Below the pieces are notes generated by a model. It had not been told where the DNA came from, searched no databases, and saw only the letters and a program-made list of their open reading frames with translations. A program made the translations under genes and the position numbers. Of a stretch of DNA of 64,000 nt, positions 1 through 10,464 are shown piece by piece. Each line of letters starts with the position of its first letter. Position 1 is the stretch's first letter. The DNA is from JBFWYO01 sp050186335 (GTDB lineage Bacteria; Pseudomonadota; Alphaproteobacteria; Bin65): contig JBFWYO010000012.1 in NCBI GenBank assembly GCA_050186335.1, positions 3,180 to 67,179 on the forward strand, in the 5' to 3' direction.

Positions 1-1
1 G

Positions 2-2104
<2,103 letters not shown>

Positions 2105-2165
2105 GCGCGCGAGCCGCAATCCCCTCAAATTACGTCACCCCGGACAAGCGCCGCTTAGCGCGCCA

Positions 2166-2234
2166 ATCCAGGGTCCAGGGATGCTCAACGCGGATAGACC
2201 CTGGATCCCGGCTCTTCGCTGCGCTACGGCCGGG
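2166..2234. repeat. REP-like nested palindrome between convergent genes
   Basis: A perfect 10-bp inverted repeat (ATCCAGGGTC at 2166-2175, GACCCTGGAT at 2197-2206) is followed directly by a second stem (CCCGGC at 2207-2212 with GCCGGG at 2229-2234). It lies in the gap between uvrB and the convergent CBS gene. Elements with this pattern (GACCCTGGAT, then CCCGGC and GCCGGGATGACA) are dispersed REP-type repeats in many alphaproteobacteria. It could also end transcription from both sides. No second copy was seen in this window. Confidence 0.7.
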
Positions 2235-2248
2235 ATGACACTCAAAAT

Positions 2249-2680
2249 CTACGCCGTGGCGACGTATTCCTTAATGATCTCGACCTCTTCCTCGGCTTCG
2301 CGCAGGCGGAGCTTGACCACGTCGCCGATCGAGATGATGCCGGCCAGCCGGTTGTCGTCGATCACCGGCAGGTGGCGGATGCGCTTGCCGGTCATCGCGC
2401 TCATGATGTCCTTAATCGGGTCGACCGATTTGCAGTGCACCACGTCGCGCGTCATGTAGTCGCCGACCGCGCGCTCCAGGCACGCGGCGCCCGCGCGGGC
2501 CAGCGCCGCGACGATATCGCGTTCGGACAGGATGCCCTTGATGGCGCCGGCCTCGTCGCGCACCAGGAGCGCGCCGATATGCTCGCGCGACATGATTGCG
2601 GCGGCCTCGGCAATGCTGACCGAGGGGCGCGTCGACGCGACGTACGTGCCTTTCTGCTTCAAGATATCGGAGACGATCAT
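2249..2680 (-). CDS. Tandem CBS-domain protein
   Basis: A 143-residue soluble protein made almost entirely of two CBS motifs (about residues 8-65 and 75-130). CBS pairs bind adenosine nucleotides or S-adenosyl compounds and usually act as energy or redox sensors; no catalytic domain is attached. ILSERDIVAALAR in the first repeat and HLPVIDDNRLAGIISIGDVV in the second are typical. The start at 2680 was chosen over a longer frame because a strong ribosome binding site, CAGGAGGG at 2688-2695 on the minus strand, lies 7 bases ahead. The gene diverges from the cold-shock gene, and its partner protein is not apparent. Confidence 0.9.
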   Translation of the reverse strand: MIVSDILKQKGTYVASTRPSVSIAEAAAIMSREHIGALLVRDEAGAIKGILSERDIVAALARAGAACLERAVGDYMTRDVVHCKSVDPIKDIMSAMTGKRIRHLPVIDDNRLAGIISIGDVVKLRLREAEEEVEIIKEYVATA

Positions 2681-3014
2681 GGCGTTTCCCTCCTGTGTCG
2701 GGCGGGCGCCGCAACGGCGCATCGACCGTGGAATTACAACACCGAACCGGGCCGGAAGTTTCGCCCGATTCCCGGGCTATTTCGGCACCGCAGCAAAATG
2801 TACCGCGGATGAATGTAACACTTTGCGTTTAACGAACGTTTACGATTCGCGCGCAGGAGACCCTTGTGCTTTGCATTTCGTTGCGCCAGCATTTCCGTTG
2901 GCGCGGTCGCACCCGCGCCGGGTGAGGGACGGGCGTGCCGCGACACTTGCCATGCTATCCGAACGTCGTCGTCAGAACGAGCGCGGCATGCATGTAACAG
3001 GGAACGGTGCTTTA
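2681..3014. other. Divergent intergenic region, CBS gene / cold-shock gene
   Basis: About 330 bases with no convincing gene. It must hold the divergent promoters of the CBS gene and csp. The stretch around 2810-2850 is richer in A+T than its surroundings and holds CGTTTA twice (CGTTTAACGAACGTTTACG). The leader of the cold-shock gene may be long, as is usual for csp mRNAs that act as RNA thermosensors. No clear -35/-10 pair could be assigned. Confidence 0.5.
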
Positions 3015-3221
3015 ATGGCTTCAGGAGTGGTGAAGTGGTTCAATGCCACCAAAGGCTTCGGCTTCATCAAGCCGGACGATGGCGGCAAGGACGTGTTCGT
3101 GCATATTACGGCGGTTCAGCGCGCCGGCTTGGGTACGCTCACGGAAGGCCAACGCCTTAACTACAATATCGTCGACGACCGCAAGGGCCAGAAGGCGGAA
3201 GACCTGCAACGCGTCGACTAA
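3015..3221 (+). CDS. CspA-family cold-shock protein
   Basis: A 68-residue cold-shock domain protein, a single-stranded nucleic acid chaperone that melts RNA secondary structure. The RNA-binding motifs RNP1 (KGFGFI, about residues 14-19) and RNP2 (VFVHI, about 29-33) are intact, and the start MASGVVKWFNATKGFGFI is typical of the family. Length matches single-domain Csp proteins. The ATG at 3015 was chosen because a longer upstream frame has no family similarity. The gene is monocistronic by position, with a gap of about 220 bases before msrB. Confidence 0.96.
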   Translation: MASGVVKWFNATKGFGFIKPDDGGKDVFVHITAVQRAGLGTLTEGQRLNYNIVDDRKGQKAEDLQRVD

Positions 3222-3443
3222 CGGCGGCGCAGGCGAAAAGTTTGAATCCGCGTGCGCCGCAACAAGGCGCCCCCATCGGCCGCGTGCCCGGAATCGGGAC
3301 ACCTTGTGGCGGGCGTTTATTTGCATCTACAAGATCGTGTGCGGGACAACGGTTGGCAAAGCGGTCACGAATGCCCACATGAGTGCGCAGCCGGTCGGAG
3401 ATTGCCGACCCCGGCACTCTTTCACGTCAGACCCGAGGACCCC

Positions 3444-3863
3444 ATGGCGGACGACACCAAGCAGGCCAAAGTGACCAAATCTCCGGCGGAATGGCGCAAG
3501 CAATTGACGCCGATGCAATACAAGGTCACGCGCGAACATGGCACCGAGCGCGCCTTCTCCGGCGAATACTGGGACACCAAGGATAAGGGCGTTTATGTCT
3601 GCGTGTGCTGCGGCCAACCCTTGTTCGCATCCGATACCAAGTTCGATTCCGGCACCGGCTGGCCGAGTTTCTGGGCGCCGGTCAACGACGACGCGGTGGC
3701 CACGAAGTCCGACCGCAGCCTGTTCATGACCCGCACCGAAGTGCTGTGCAGCCAGTGCGATGCGCACCTCGGCCATGTGTTTCCCGACGGGCCGGCGCCG
3801 ACCGGCCAGCGCTACTGCATGAATTCCGCGTCGTTGAAGCTGAAACCGGCAAAGACCGACTAG
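3444..3863 (+). CDS. msrB: Peptide-methionine (R)-S-oxide reductase
   Basis: MsrB repairs oxidised methionine by reducing the R-sulfoxide, using thioredoxin. The 139-residue protein has the two zinc-binding CxxC pairs (CVCCG and CSQCD) and the catalytic cysteine in RYCMNS near the C-terminus, plus the signature TGWPSFW. There is no signal peptide, so it should be cytoplasmic. The ATG at 3444 was chosen by family alignment; the longer frame upstream has no similarity. Its stop codon overlaps the stop of the convergent antiporter gene inside one CTAG. Confidence 0.97.
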   Translation: MADDTKQAKVTKSPAEWRKQLTPMQYKVTREHGTERAFSGEYWDTKDKGVYVCVCCGQPLFASDTKFDSGTGWPSFWAPVNDDAVATKSDRSLFMTRTEVLCSQCDAHLGHVFPDGPAPTGQRYCMNSASLKLKPAKTD

Positions 3864-5533
3864 GCGGTCGGCGCACGGTACTCGGCGATCATGCGCGACA
3901 GGTCGCCGGTCGGCAGTTCGAATGCACGCAACACCGATTGCGCCAGATGCAGCCCGGAGGCGACGGCGTCCGGTACGGCCGCGATGGCGCCCGCCTTCAT
4001 CACCTCTTCGGCATGCTTGGTGTCGCGCACGCGCGCGACGATTTTCAGATCCGGCAGCCGGTTGTGCACCATCTGGACCAGACGCAGCATCGATTCCGGA
4101 TGTGACTTGGTGGTGACCACCAGCGCGCGGGCGCGATCGATGCCGACGCCCCACAGCAGTTCGGGCCGCGAGACGTCGCCGTAGAAGATCGGCCGGCCCT
4201 GTTCCTTGGCTTCGGCCACGCGCTGCGGATTGAGATCGAGCGCGACATAGGGAATCCGGTGCTGTTCCAGGCTGCGCGCCAAAATACGCCCATAGCGGCC
4301 GTAGCCGGCGATGATCACATGGTCCTGCAGGTCGATGTTCTCGCTTTCGAGTGCGGCGAGGCCGATCGCCACCGAGCGCTGCAGCCGCGCTTCGAACCAC
4401 TTGCCGATCGGCCCGGCGATCGGCGTGCTCATCATCGAGACGGCGACGATGATGAAGCAGACCTGCGCGACCTGTTCCGGAATGACGCCGGCAACCTTGG
4501 CCAGCGTGACCAGCACGAAGGCGAACTCGCCGGCGTGCGCCATGAGCAGCCCGACCCGCACGGCAACCGCCGGCGGACGTTTGATCAAGTAGCACAGCCC
4601 GGCAATGATCGAAGCCTTGATCAGGACCAGCGCGACCACGCCGGCCAACACCTGCCACCAATATTGCATGGCGAATTTGAGATCGATGCCGAGGCCGATG
4701 GTGATGAAGAACAGCCCGAGCAGCAGGCCCTGGAACGGCTTGATGTCGACCTCGATCTGGTGCCGGAATTCGGTTTCCGCCAGCAGCAGGCCGGCCAGGA
4801 ACGCGCCGAGCGTGAGCGACAGCTTCACCTCGTAGGTTGCCCAGGCGGTGCCGAGGATGACCAGCAGCGTAATGGCGACGAAAATCTCCGGGCTGTGCAG
4901 GCTGGCCACCTGGCGCAGCAGCGGCTGCAGCAGCAACCGGCCGGCGATGACGATGGCGGCCAAGGCGCCGGCGACCTTCAACAGCGTGATGCCGACATCG
5001 GACCAGTCGGCGGTCATTTCGCCGCCGAGCAGCGGCACCAGGGCGATCAGCGGCACCGCGGCAAGGTCCTGCAGCAGCAGGATCGAGAACGACGTTCGGC
5101 CGAGGCGGCTGGCCAGTTCGCCGCGGTCGGTCAAGGTCTGCAGCACGATCGGCGTCGACGACATGGCCAGGCTGATGCCGATCACCGCGGCCGCCGGCAC
5201 CGACGCGCCGAGCAGCAAGGCAATGCCGCCGATCGCGAGGCCACACAGCAGGACCTGCGCGGTGCCCAGCCCGAACACCTCGCCGCGCATGGCGGCGAGC
5301 CGCTTGAACGAGAGTTCCAGGCCGATCGAAAACAGCAGAAACACCACGCCGAGCTCGGCCAGCGCGTGCATGCCCTTTTCGTCTTTGATGAGCTCGAAAC
5401 CGTGCGGGCCGATCAGGATTCCGGCCGCGAGGTAGCCGAGGATCGGCCCCGCTTTAATGCGCTGGAACACGAACACCAGAACGATGCCGGCAATCAGCAG
5501 TGTGATGACGTCGCGCAGCGCGCCTTGTTCCAT
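3860..5533 (-). CDS. CPA2 monovalent cation:proton antiporter, KefB/KefC/YbaL type
   Basis: A 557-residue inner-membrane antiporter. An N-terminal sodium/hydrogen exchanger domain of about 12 membrane segments (residues about 5-375) is followed by a cytoplasmic TrkA-N/RCK domain with the nucleotide-binding motif AGYGRYGRILA (from about residue 410). Family members exchange K+ for H+ and are gated by NAD(H) or glutathione adducts, protecting against electrophile stress. No TrkA-C domain is visible. A minus-strand GAGGGG precedes the ATG at 5533. No KefF/KefG-like quinone oxidoreductase is adjacent, so glutathione gating is uncertain. Confidence 0.92.
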   Translation of the reverse strand: MEQGALRDVITLLIAGIVLVFVFQRIKAGPILGYLAAGILIGPHGFELIKDEKGMHALAELGVVFLLFSIGLELSFKRLAAMRGEVFGLGTAQVLLCGLAIGGIALLLGASVPAAAVIGISLAMSSTPIVLQTLTDRGELASRLGRTSFSILLLQDLAAVPLIALVPLLGGEMTADWSDVGITLLKVAGALAAIVIAGRLLLQPLLRQVASLHSPEIFVAITLLVILGTAWATYEVKLSLTLGAFLAGLLLAETEFRHQIEVDIKPFQGLLLGLFFITIGLGIDLKFAMQYWWQVLAGVVALVLIKASIIAGLCYLIKRPPAVAVRVGLLMAHAGEFAFVLVTLAKVAGVIPEQVAQVCFIIVAVSMMSTPIAGPIGKWFEARLQRSVAIGLAALESENIDLQDHVIIAGYGRYGRILARSLEQHRIPYVALDLNPQRVAEAKEQGRPIFYGDVSRPELLWGVGIDRARALVVTTKSHPESMLRLVQMVHNRLPDLKIVARVRDTKHAEEVMKAGAIAAVPDAVASGLHLAQSVLRAFELPTGDLSRMIAEYRAPTA

Positions 5534-5700
5534 TCACCCCTCGACCCGGGGACGCAACGGATTCACGCCGGATTTGCGGCCGAATCTGCCCTGGCTTGGT
5601 AGCCGATTTGAACCTTCGATAAAAGGGAAAAGCGGCGGACTTGCGGCGGTTGGGCGCTTGAGACATGCTGCCCGCCGCCGCCCTCCTATCTCGCCAACGC

Positions 5701-6480
5701 ATGACCGATCAGATTGCATCAATGCCGCGCGCCGCACTGGTGACCGGCGCCGCTCGGCGCATCGGACGCGCGATTGCGCTTGCCCTGGCGCGCGACGGGT
5801 GGGCGGTGGCGGTGCATTACCGGTCGGGCCGCGACGAGGCCGAGGCGCTGGTTGCGGAACTCGCCGCGCTCGGGCGGACCGCGGTCGCGCTGACGGCCGA
5901 TTTAGCCGACGAAACGGCGACCACCGGCCTGGTCGCGCTGGCCCAGCAAAGGCTCGGCCCGCTCGGCCTGTTGGTCAACAATGCGTCAATGTTCGAGCCG
6001 GACGGCGCGCTGGATCACGCGAGCGCCGGTTGGGACGCGCACATGGCGGCGAATTTGCGGGCGCCGGTCGTACTCACGCAGCAGTTCGCGCGTGCCCTGC
6101 CCGCGCGCGCCGAGGGCTGCGCGATCAACATTCTCGATCAGCGGGTGTGGAATTTGACGCCGCACTTTTTCAGCTACACGATCAGCAAGGCCGCGTTGTG
6201 GACCGCGACGCAAACCATGGCATTGGCGCTGGCGCCGCGCATCCGCGTCAATGCGATCGGACCCGGCCCCGTACTGCCCAGCCCACGGCAGAGTCAGGCC
6301 CAGTTCGATGCCCAGTGCCGCGAACAGCCGTTGCAACGCGGTGCCACGCCCGAAGATATCGCCGACGCGGTATTATATTTAACGCGCGCGCGCGCGATGA
6401 CCGGCCAGATGCTCGCGCTCGACGGCGGCCAGCACCTGAACTGGGCACCTGGCGCTGGCCGCACCGTCGCCGACGAGTGA
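5701..6480 (+). CDS. SDR oxidoreductase, pteridine/dihydromonapterin reductase-like (FolM type)
   Basis: A short-chain dehydrogenase of about 259 residues. The cofactor motif TGAARRIG is the arginine-containing variant of pteridine reductases, which use NADPH. NNASMF and the catalytic YTISK also fit that branch. The next gene is folB, 18 bases away on the same strand, which points to tetrahydromonapterin or dihydrofolate reduction. In the DQRVWN segment the serine usually found in the SDR triad is not obvious, which pteridine reductases tolerate. The start is uncertain: an in-frame ATG at 5665 would add 12 residues, and neither start has a strong ribosome binding site. Confidence 0.82.
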   Translation: MTDQIASMPRAALVTGAARRIGRAIALALARDGWAVAVHYRSGRDEAEALVAELAALGRTAVALTADLADETATTGLVALAQQRLGPLGLLVNNASMFEPDGALDHASAGWDAHMAANLRAPVVLTQQFARALPARAEGCAINILDQRVWNLTPHFFSYTISKAALWTATQTMALALAPRIRVNAIGPGPVLPSPRQSQAQFDAQCREQPLQRGATPEDIADAVLYLTRARAMTGQMLALDGGQHLNWAPGAGRTVADE

Positions 6481-6498
6481 ACCGATGGAAATGCGATC

Positions 6499-6936
6499 GT
6501 GAACGAGTCACCTGCTAGCAATCTGGGCGCCGCGACCGCCGAAGCCGAACTGGCCGGCCTGCGCCGCGTCTTCGTGCGCGATCTCGTCCTGCCGTGCCGC
6601 ATCGGCGTATACCGGCACGAGAAAGACGCCCCGCAGCGCGTGCGCATCAATGTCGACCTGTATGTGGTCGACGGCGGCGGACCGAAACACGACCGGCTGG
6701 ACGAGGTGGTGTCGTACGAGGATATCGTCGTCGGCATCCGGCACCTGGTGCAGGAACGGCACATCAACCTGGTCGAAACCATGGCAGAACGGCTGGCGAC
6801 CTTGTGCCTGCGCGACGCCCGCGTGCGCGTCGCGCGGATTCGCGCGGAAAAGCTCGACGTTTTTCCGGACGCCGACAGCGTGGGCGTGGAAATCCAGAGA
6901 ATCAGCCGGCTTCCGCGCCCGCAAATCAGCCCTTAA
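6499..6936 (+). CDS. folB: Dihydroneopterin aldolase
   Basis: FolB splits 7,8-dihydroneopterin to 6-hydroxymethyl-7,8-dihydropterin and glycolaldehyde in folate synthesis. The 145-residue protein has the early VRDLVLPCRIGVYRHEKDAPQ region, the conserved YEDI segment and the LVETMAERLA motif of the family, plus the late catalytic-lysine region (RAEKLDVFPDA). It starts at GTG with only a weak ribosome binding site, and translational coupling to the SDR 18 bases upstream is likely. The N-terminus is about 20 residues longer than in minimal FolB proteins. Confidence 0.93.
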   Translation: MNESPASNLGAATAEAELAGLRRVFVRDLVLPCRIGVYRHEKDAPQRVRINVDLYVVDGGGPKHDRLDEVVSYEDIVVGIRHLVQERHINLVETMAERLATLCLRDARVRVARIRAEKLDVFPDADSVGVEIQRISRLPRPQISP

Positions 6937-7033
6937 CAGGCAAATTTTGCACAAGCCGAACTCGCCGGTCCGGCACGGGCGTGTGGCTTGAAAGCAGGCA
7001 GCATGTGACAAAATTATGTCGCAATTGCCGGGA

Positions 7034-7067
7034 GTTTTCGTCGCGAAAACAGCAGTTTAGTTTTTTT
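7034..7067 (+). terminator. Hairpin plus T-run behind folB
   Basis: A perfect 7-bp stem, GTTTTCG and CGAAAAC with a TCG loop (7034-7050), is followed after about 10 bases by a run of seven T. The position behind folB and before the uvrC leader fits an intrinsic terminator, but the stem is A+T-rich and the T-run is displaced, so it may be weak. Confidence 0.45.
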
Positions 7068-7146
7068 GCCGAAAACTTGGGCAATGAGTATGGAGGCAAG
7101 GGGACGCTTGGTTTGCGGCCCCGGATCGGGCCGTTCTCAACAGACT

Positions 7147-7167
7147 TATCCACCGGAGTCGTGGATA
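7147..7167. promoter_or_regulatory. 21-bp palindrome TATCCAC-N7-GTGGATA ahead of uvrC
   Basis: Perfect 7-bp arms around a 7-base spacer, about 90 bases before the uvrC start. Each arm resembles part of a DnaA box (TTATCCACC at 7146-7154 matches TTATCCACA at 8 of 9), but two inverted near-boxes with fixed spacing could equally be an operator for a dimeric repressor. The function is inferred from symmetry and position only. Confidence 0.4.
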
Positions 7168-7253
7168 GACCGCATCCTCTGCAATCGGGCCTTTTCCCGG
7201 GCCGGCAAATCGCTCATTTCAAGTCGCCGCAACGACGAGTACCGCACGCCGCA

Positions 7254-9200
7254 ATGGACCAGGACGACACCGCACCACCGACCGACCAGCCCGCCGACGC
7301 GCGCCAGCGCGGCCGCTCGCTCGCCGCCGGGCTGGCGTTCCTGAACGACGAGCTGAGAAGGCTGCCCTCGGCGCCCGGCGTGTACCGGATGGTCAACCGT
7401 GCCGGCGACGCGCTTTACGTCGGCAAAGCGAAAAACCTCAAGAAGCGCGTGGCGGCGTACACCAAGCTCGACCGCCTGCCCGAGCGCCTGCGCCGCATGG
7501 TCGCCGAGACCGTGCAGTTCGAAGTGGTCAAGTGCCATACCGAAGTCGAGGCATTGCTGCTCGAAGCGAATCTCATAAAAAAACTCAAGCCGCGCTACAA
7601 CGTGCTGCTGCGCGACGACAAATCGTTTCCGCACATCGTCATCACCGCACAGGCCGGCACGGAAGGCCCACACGCCTGGGCGCGGCTGATGAAGTATCGC
7701 GGCCAGCGCGGCGGCGCCGACGAATATTTCGGCCCGTTCGCGTCGGCCGGTGCGGTCAACCGCACGCTCGGCGCGCTGCAGCGCGCGTTCCTGCTGCGCA
7801 CCTGTTCCGACACCGTATTCGCGACGCGCGCGCGACCGTGTCTGCTGTATCAGATCAAGAAATGCTCGGGCCCGTGCGTCGGCCGGATCGCGCCCGCCGA
7901 CTACGCAACACTGGTGCAGCAGGCGAAAGATTTCCTGCATGGCCGCAACAACGAAATCCAGCGCGACCTGGCGCGCCGCATGGAGGCGGCGAGCGACGCG
8001 CAGGAATTCGAACAGGCGGCGTTTTTCCGCGACCGCATCCAGGCGCTGACGCAGATTCAGGCGCGCCAGGACATCAACATGCACGGGATCGAGGACGCCG
8101 ACGTGATCGCCGCGCACCGCGAGGGCGACGTGACGTGCATCCAGATATTTTTCTACCGGGGCGGCCGCAACTACGGCAACCGCGCTTACTACCCTCGCCA
8201 CGACAAGCAGGAGGACGTCGATACCGTGCTGTCCGCGTTTCTCGGCCAGTTCTATGCCGACAAGCCGCCGGCGCGGCTGATCCTGATCGCGCCGGACGTG
8301 CCGGAGCGCGCCCTGATCCAGGCCGCGCTGACCGAGAAGGCCGGGCACAAGGTGGAGATCGCGGTGCCGCAGCGCGGCGAACGCAAGAAGTTGACCGATC
8401 ATACGCTGGCCAACGCCAAGGACGCGCTGGCGCGGCACTTGGCCGAAAGCAGCTCGCAGCTGCGCTTGTTGGACGGCGTGGCGCAAGCGTTCGGGCTGGA
8501 GGCGCCGCCGGAGCGCATCGAGGTATACGACAACAGCCATGTCTCCGGCACGCACGCGGTCGGCGCCATGATCGTGGCCGGGCCGCAGGGTTTCATCAAG
8601 AACGCGTACCGCAAGTTCAATATGCGCGGCGATGAAGACGCGGCGCCCGCGCCGGTCACCGGCGGCGACGATTACGCGATGATGCGCGAAATGCTCGGAC
8701 GGCGGTTCGGCCGTGCGCTGCGCGAGGATCCCGAGCGCGCCCGCGGTACCTGGCCGGACCTCGTCATCATCGACGGCGGCCCCGGGCAACTCTCCTCGGC
8801 GCTCGCGGTGTTCGCCGATCTCGGCATCGAGGATGTCGCCATCGTCGCAATGGCGAAAGGGCCCGATCGCAACGCCGGCCGAGAGGTCTTTCACCTGCGC
8901 GACGGCGGTACGCACAGTTTCGACCGCAACGATCCGGTGCTGTATTTCCTGCAGCGCCTGCGCGACGAGGCGCACCGGTTCGCCATCGGCGCGCACCGTA
9001 CCAGGCGCGGCAACGCGCTGGTGCAGTCGGCGCTGGACGAGGTGCCCGGCATTGGCGCCAAGCGCAAGCGCGCCCTGCTGTTGCACTTCGGTTCGGCCCG
9101 CGGCGTCGCTGCGGCGGGGTTGGCCGATCTCGAGAAAGTGCCGGGCATCTCCGGCGCTTTCGCCAAAAAAATCTATGATTATTTCCACGACGGCCGGTAG
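7254..9200 (+). CDS. uvrC: UvrC, excinuclease ABC subunit C
   Basis: UvrC makes both incisions in nucleotide excision repair. The 648-residue protein has the N-terminal GIY-YIG nuclease (GVY at 42-44, YVGKAKNLKKR from 55) for the 3' cut, a UVR motif that binds UvrB (about 235-267), an RNase H-like endonuclease domain with YDNSH and the IIDGGPGQL segment for the 5' cut, and two C-terminal helix-hairpin-helix motifs (VPGIGAKRKRALL and VPGISGAFAKKI). The ATG at 7254 gives the normal length. Its place just before pgsA is a conserved alphaproteobacterial arrangement. Confidence 0.97.
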   Translation: MDQDDTAPPTDQPADARQRGRSLAAGLAFLNDELRRLPSAPGVYRMVNRAGDALYVGKAKNLKKRVAAYTKLDRLPERLRRMVAETVQFEVVKCHTEVEALLLEANLIKKLKPRYNVLLRDDKSFPHIVITAQAGTEGPHAWARLMKYRGQRGGADEYFGPFASAGAVNRTLGALQRAFLLRTCSDTVFATRARPCLLYQIKKCSGPCVGRIAPADYATLVQQAKDFLHGRNNEIQRDLARRMEAASDAQEFEQAAFFRDRIQALTQIQARQDINMHGIEDADVIAAHREGDVTCIQIFFYRGGRNYGNRAYYPRHDKQEDVDTVLSAFLGQFYADKPPARLILIAPDVPERALIQAALTEKAGHKVEIAVPQRGERKKLTDHTLANAKDALARHLAESSSQLRLLDGVAQAFGLEAPPERIEVYDNSHVSGTHAVGAMIVAGPQGFIKNAYRKFNMRGDEDAAPAPVTGGDDYAMMREMLGRRFGRALREDPERARGTWPDLVIIDGGPGQLSSALAVFADLGIEDVAIVAMAKGPDRNAGREVFHLRDGGTHSFDRNDPVLYFLQRLRDEAHRFAIGAHRTRRGNALVQSALDEVPGIGAKRKRALLLHFGSARGVAAAGLADLEKVPGISGAFAKKIYDYFHDGR

Positions 9201-9294
9201 ACTCGGCGGCGTGCCGCAGTTCACCGGTCGGGGCTTTGCTGATGTCCTGCGGCAGCCCATATAAGCCGCATCGAACCAAGGTCCTGCGCCGATC

Positions 9295-9945
9295 ATGCTC
9301 GCCACCTTGCCGAACGTGCTGACGCTGTCGCGGGTGCTGCTGGTGCCGGTGCTGGTGGCCGCGTTTTTCCTGCCGCGGCCGTTGGCCAACTGGCTCAGCC
9401 TGGCGATCTTCGTGATCGCCTCGGCAACCGACTACCTGGACGGCTACGTGGCGCGCAAACGCAACCAGGCCAGCGATTTCGGCGCCTTCCTCGATCCGGT
9501 GGCCGACAAATTGCTGGTCGCGACCGCTTTGTTCATGCTTGCGGCCAGCGGGCAAATGTCCATTGCCACGGTGATCGCGGCGCTGCTGATCCTGGCGCGC
9601 GAATTCCTGGTTTCCGGCCTGCGTGAATTCCTGGCGGCGCGGCACCGGCTGATGCCGGTCAGCCAATTGGCCAAATGGAAAACCGCCGTGCAAATGATCG
9701 CCATCGGCTTTCTGCTGGCCGGCGATGCGGCGAACGCCCTGCTGCCGGCCAAGCTAATCGGCGAAATCGCGCTTTGGGTTGCGGCCCTGCTGACGATCGT
9801 GACTGGCGTCGATTACGTCAAGGGCAGCTGGCCTTATCTGACGGAACAAGGCGCGGCCGCCCGGCACGGCGACGACGTGACGGCAGGTGACGATGCGGCC
9901 TCTGTCGCCGATATCGATTCGGCCGAACGCCGGCACCCGCTATGA
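9295..9945 (+). CDS. pgsA: CDP-diacylglycerol--glycerol-3-phosphate 3-phosphatidyltransferase
   Basis: PgsA makes phosphatidylglycerol phosphate, the committed step to phosphatidylglycerol and cardiolipin, in the inner membrane. The CDP-alcohol phosphotransferase signature is complete (DYLDGYVAR, then G, then FLDPVADK). The 216-residue protein has about four to six hydrophobic segments. The C-terminal 30 residues are hydrophilic and not part of the conserved fold. Its TGA overlaps the ATG of mobB by 4 bases, so the two are translationally coupled although functionally unrelated. Confidence 0.95.
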   Translation: MLATLPNVLTLSRVLLVPVLVAAFFLPRPLANWLSLAIFVIASATDYLDGYVARKRNQASDFGAFLDPVADKLLVATALFMLAASGQMSIATVIAALLILAREFLVSGLREFLAARHRLMPVSQLAKWKTAVQMIAIGFLLAGDAANALLPAKLIGEIALWVAALLTIVTGVDYVKGSWPYLTEQGAAARHGDDVTAGDDAASVADIDSAERRHPL

Positions 9946-10463
9946 AAATCTTCGGGCTCGCCGGCTGGAGCGGCAGCGGCAAGACGACATTGCTGGTGCA
10001 GTTGCTGCCGGCGTTGGTGGCGCACGGCTTGCGGGTATCGACGCTGAAGCACGCGCATCATGCGTTCGACGTCGACCAGCCGGGCAAGGACAGCTACGCG
10101 CATCGCGCGGCGGGTGCCACTGAAGTCATGGTCGCCTCGGCCCATCGGTGGGCGCTGATGCACGAACTGCGCGGCGCGGCCGAGCCGAGCGTGGCGGATC
10201 TGATCGCGCACATGACCGGCGTGGATTTGTTGTTGATCGAAGGTTTCAAGAATCATGCGCACGACAGGCTGGAAGTCTATCGTCGCGGCTTAGGCAAGCC
10301 GCTGCTGTGCATCGACGATCCGCGCATCGTCGCGGTGGCGAGCGACGGGCCAGTGCCCGAAACGCGGGCGAAGGTGCTCGACTTGGCGCGCACCGGCGAA
10401 ATTGCCGCGTTCATCCTGAGTCACTGCGGGTTGACGCCGCGGGCGACCGGTGTGGGCCGCTGA
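9942..10463 (+). CDS. mobB: Molybdopterin-guanine dinucleotide biosynthesis protein B
   Basis: MobB is a small GTP-binding protein that assists MobA in attaching GMP to molybdopterin. The 173-residue protein has the P-loop GWSGSGKTT at residues 6-14, the HAHHAFD segment and DLLLIEGFK (Walker B/family motif). It overlaps pgsA by 4 bases. Its stop is followed after a single base by a short frame that looks like the two ends of moeA, and then by moaD, so it belongs to a molybdenum cofactor transcript. Confidence 0.93.
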   Translation: MKIFGLAGWSGSGKTTLLVQLLPALVAHGLRVSTLKHAHHAFDVDQPGKDSYAHRAAGATEVMVASAHRWALMHELRGAAEPSVADLIAHMTGVDLLLIEGFKNHAHDRLEVYRRGLGKPLLCIDDPRIVAVASDGPVPETRAKVLDLARTGEIAAFILSHCGLTPRATGVGR

Positions 10464-10464
10464 C

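Larger units (their letters stand above)
6937..7253. other. Intergenic region folB-uvrC with two inverted repeats
   Basis: About 317 bases without a convincing gene. It contains a terminator-like stem behind folB (7034-7050) and a 21-bp palindrome (7147-7167), both listed separately. The uvrC promoter must lie here, but no clear -35/-10 pair was assigned. An open frame that runs from inside folB through this region into uvrC has no protein similarity before the uvrC ATG. Confidence 0.5.

Noticed and set aside
3327..5246. 639-codon minus-strand frame overlapping msrB and the antiporter gene
   Set aside because: Same strand as the antiporter but a different frame. The peptide is arginine-rich and not membrane-like, whereas the antiporter frame is convincing.
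6594..7253. Upstream extension of the uvrC frame into folB
   Set aside because: The added residues overlap folB in another frame and resemble no UvrC N-terminus. ATG at 7254 gives the normal domain layout.
7146..9389. 747-codon open frame on the minus strand across uvrC
   Set aside because: It is a shadow of the uvrC codon pattern in high-G+C DNA. The peptide is rich in Arg, Ala, Val and His without any family motif, while uvrC on the plus strand is unmistakable.
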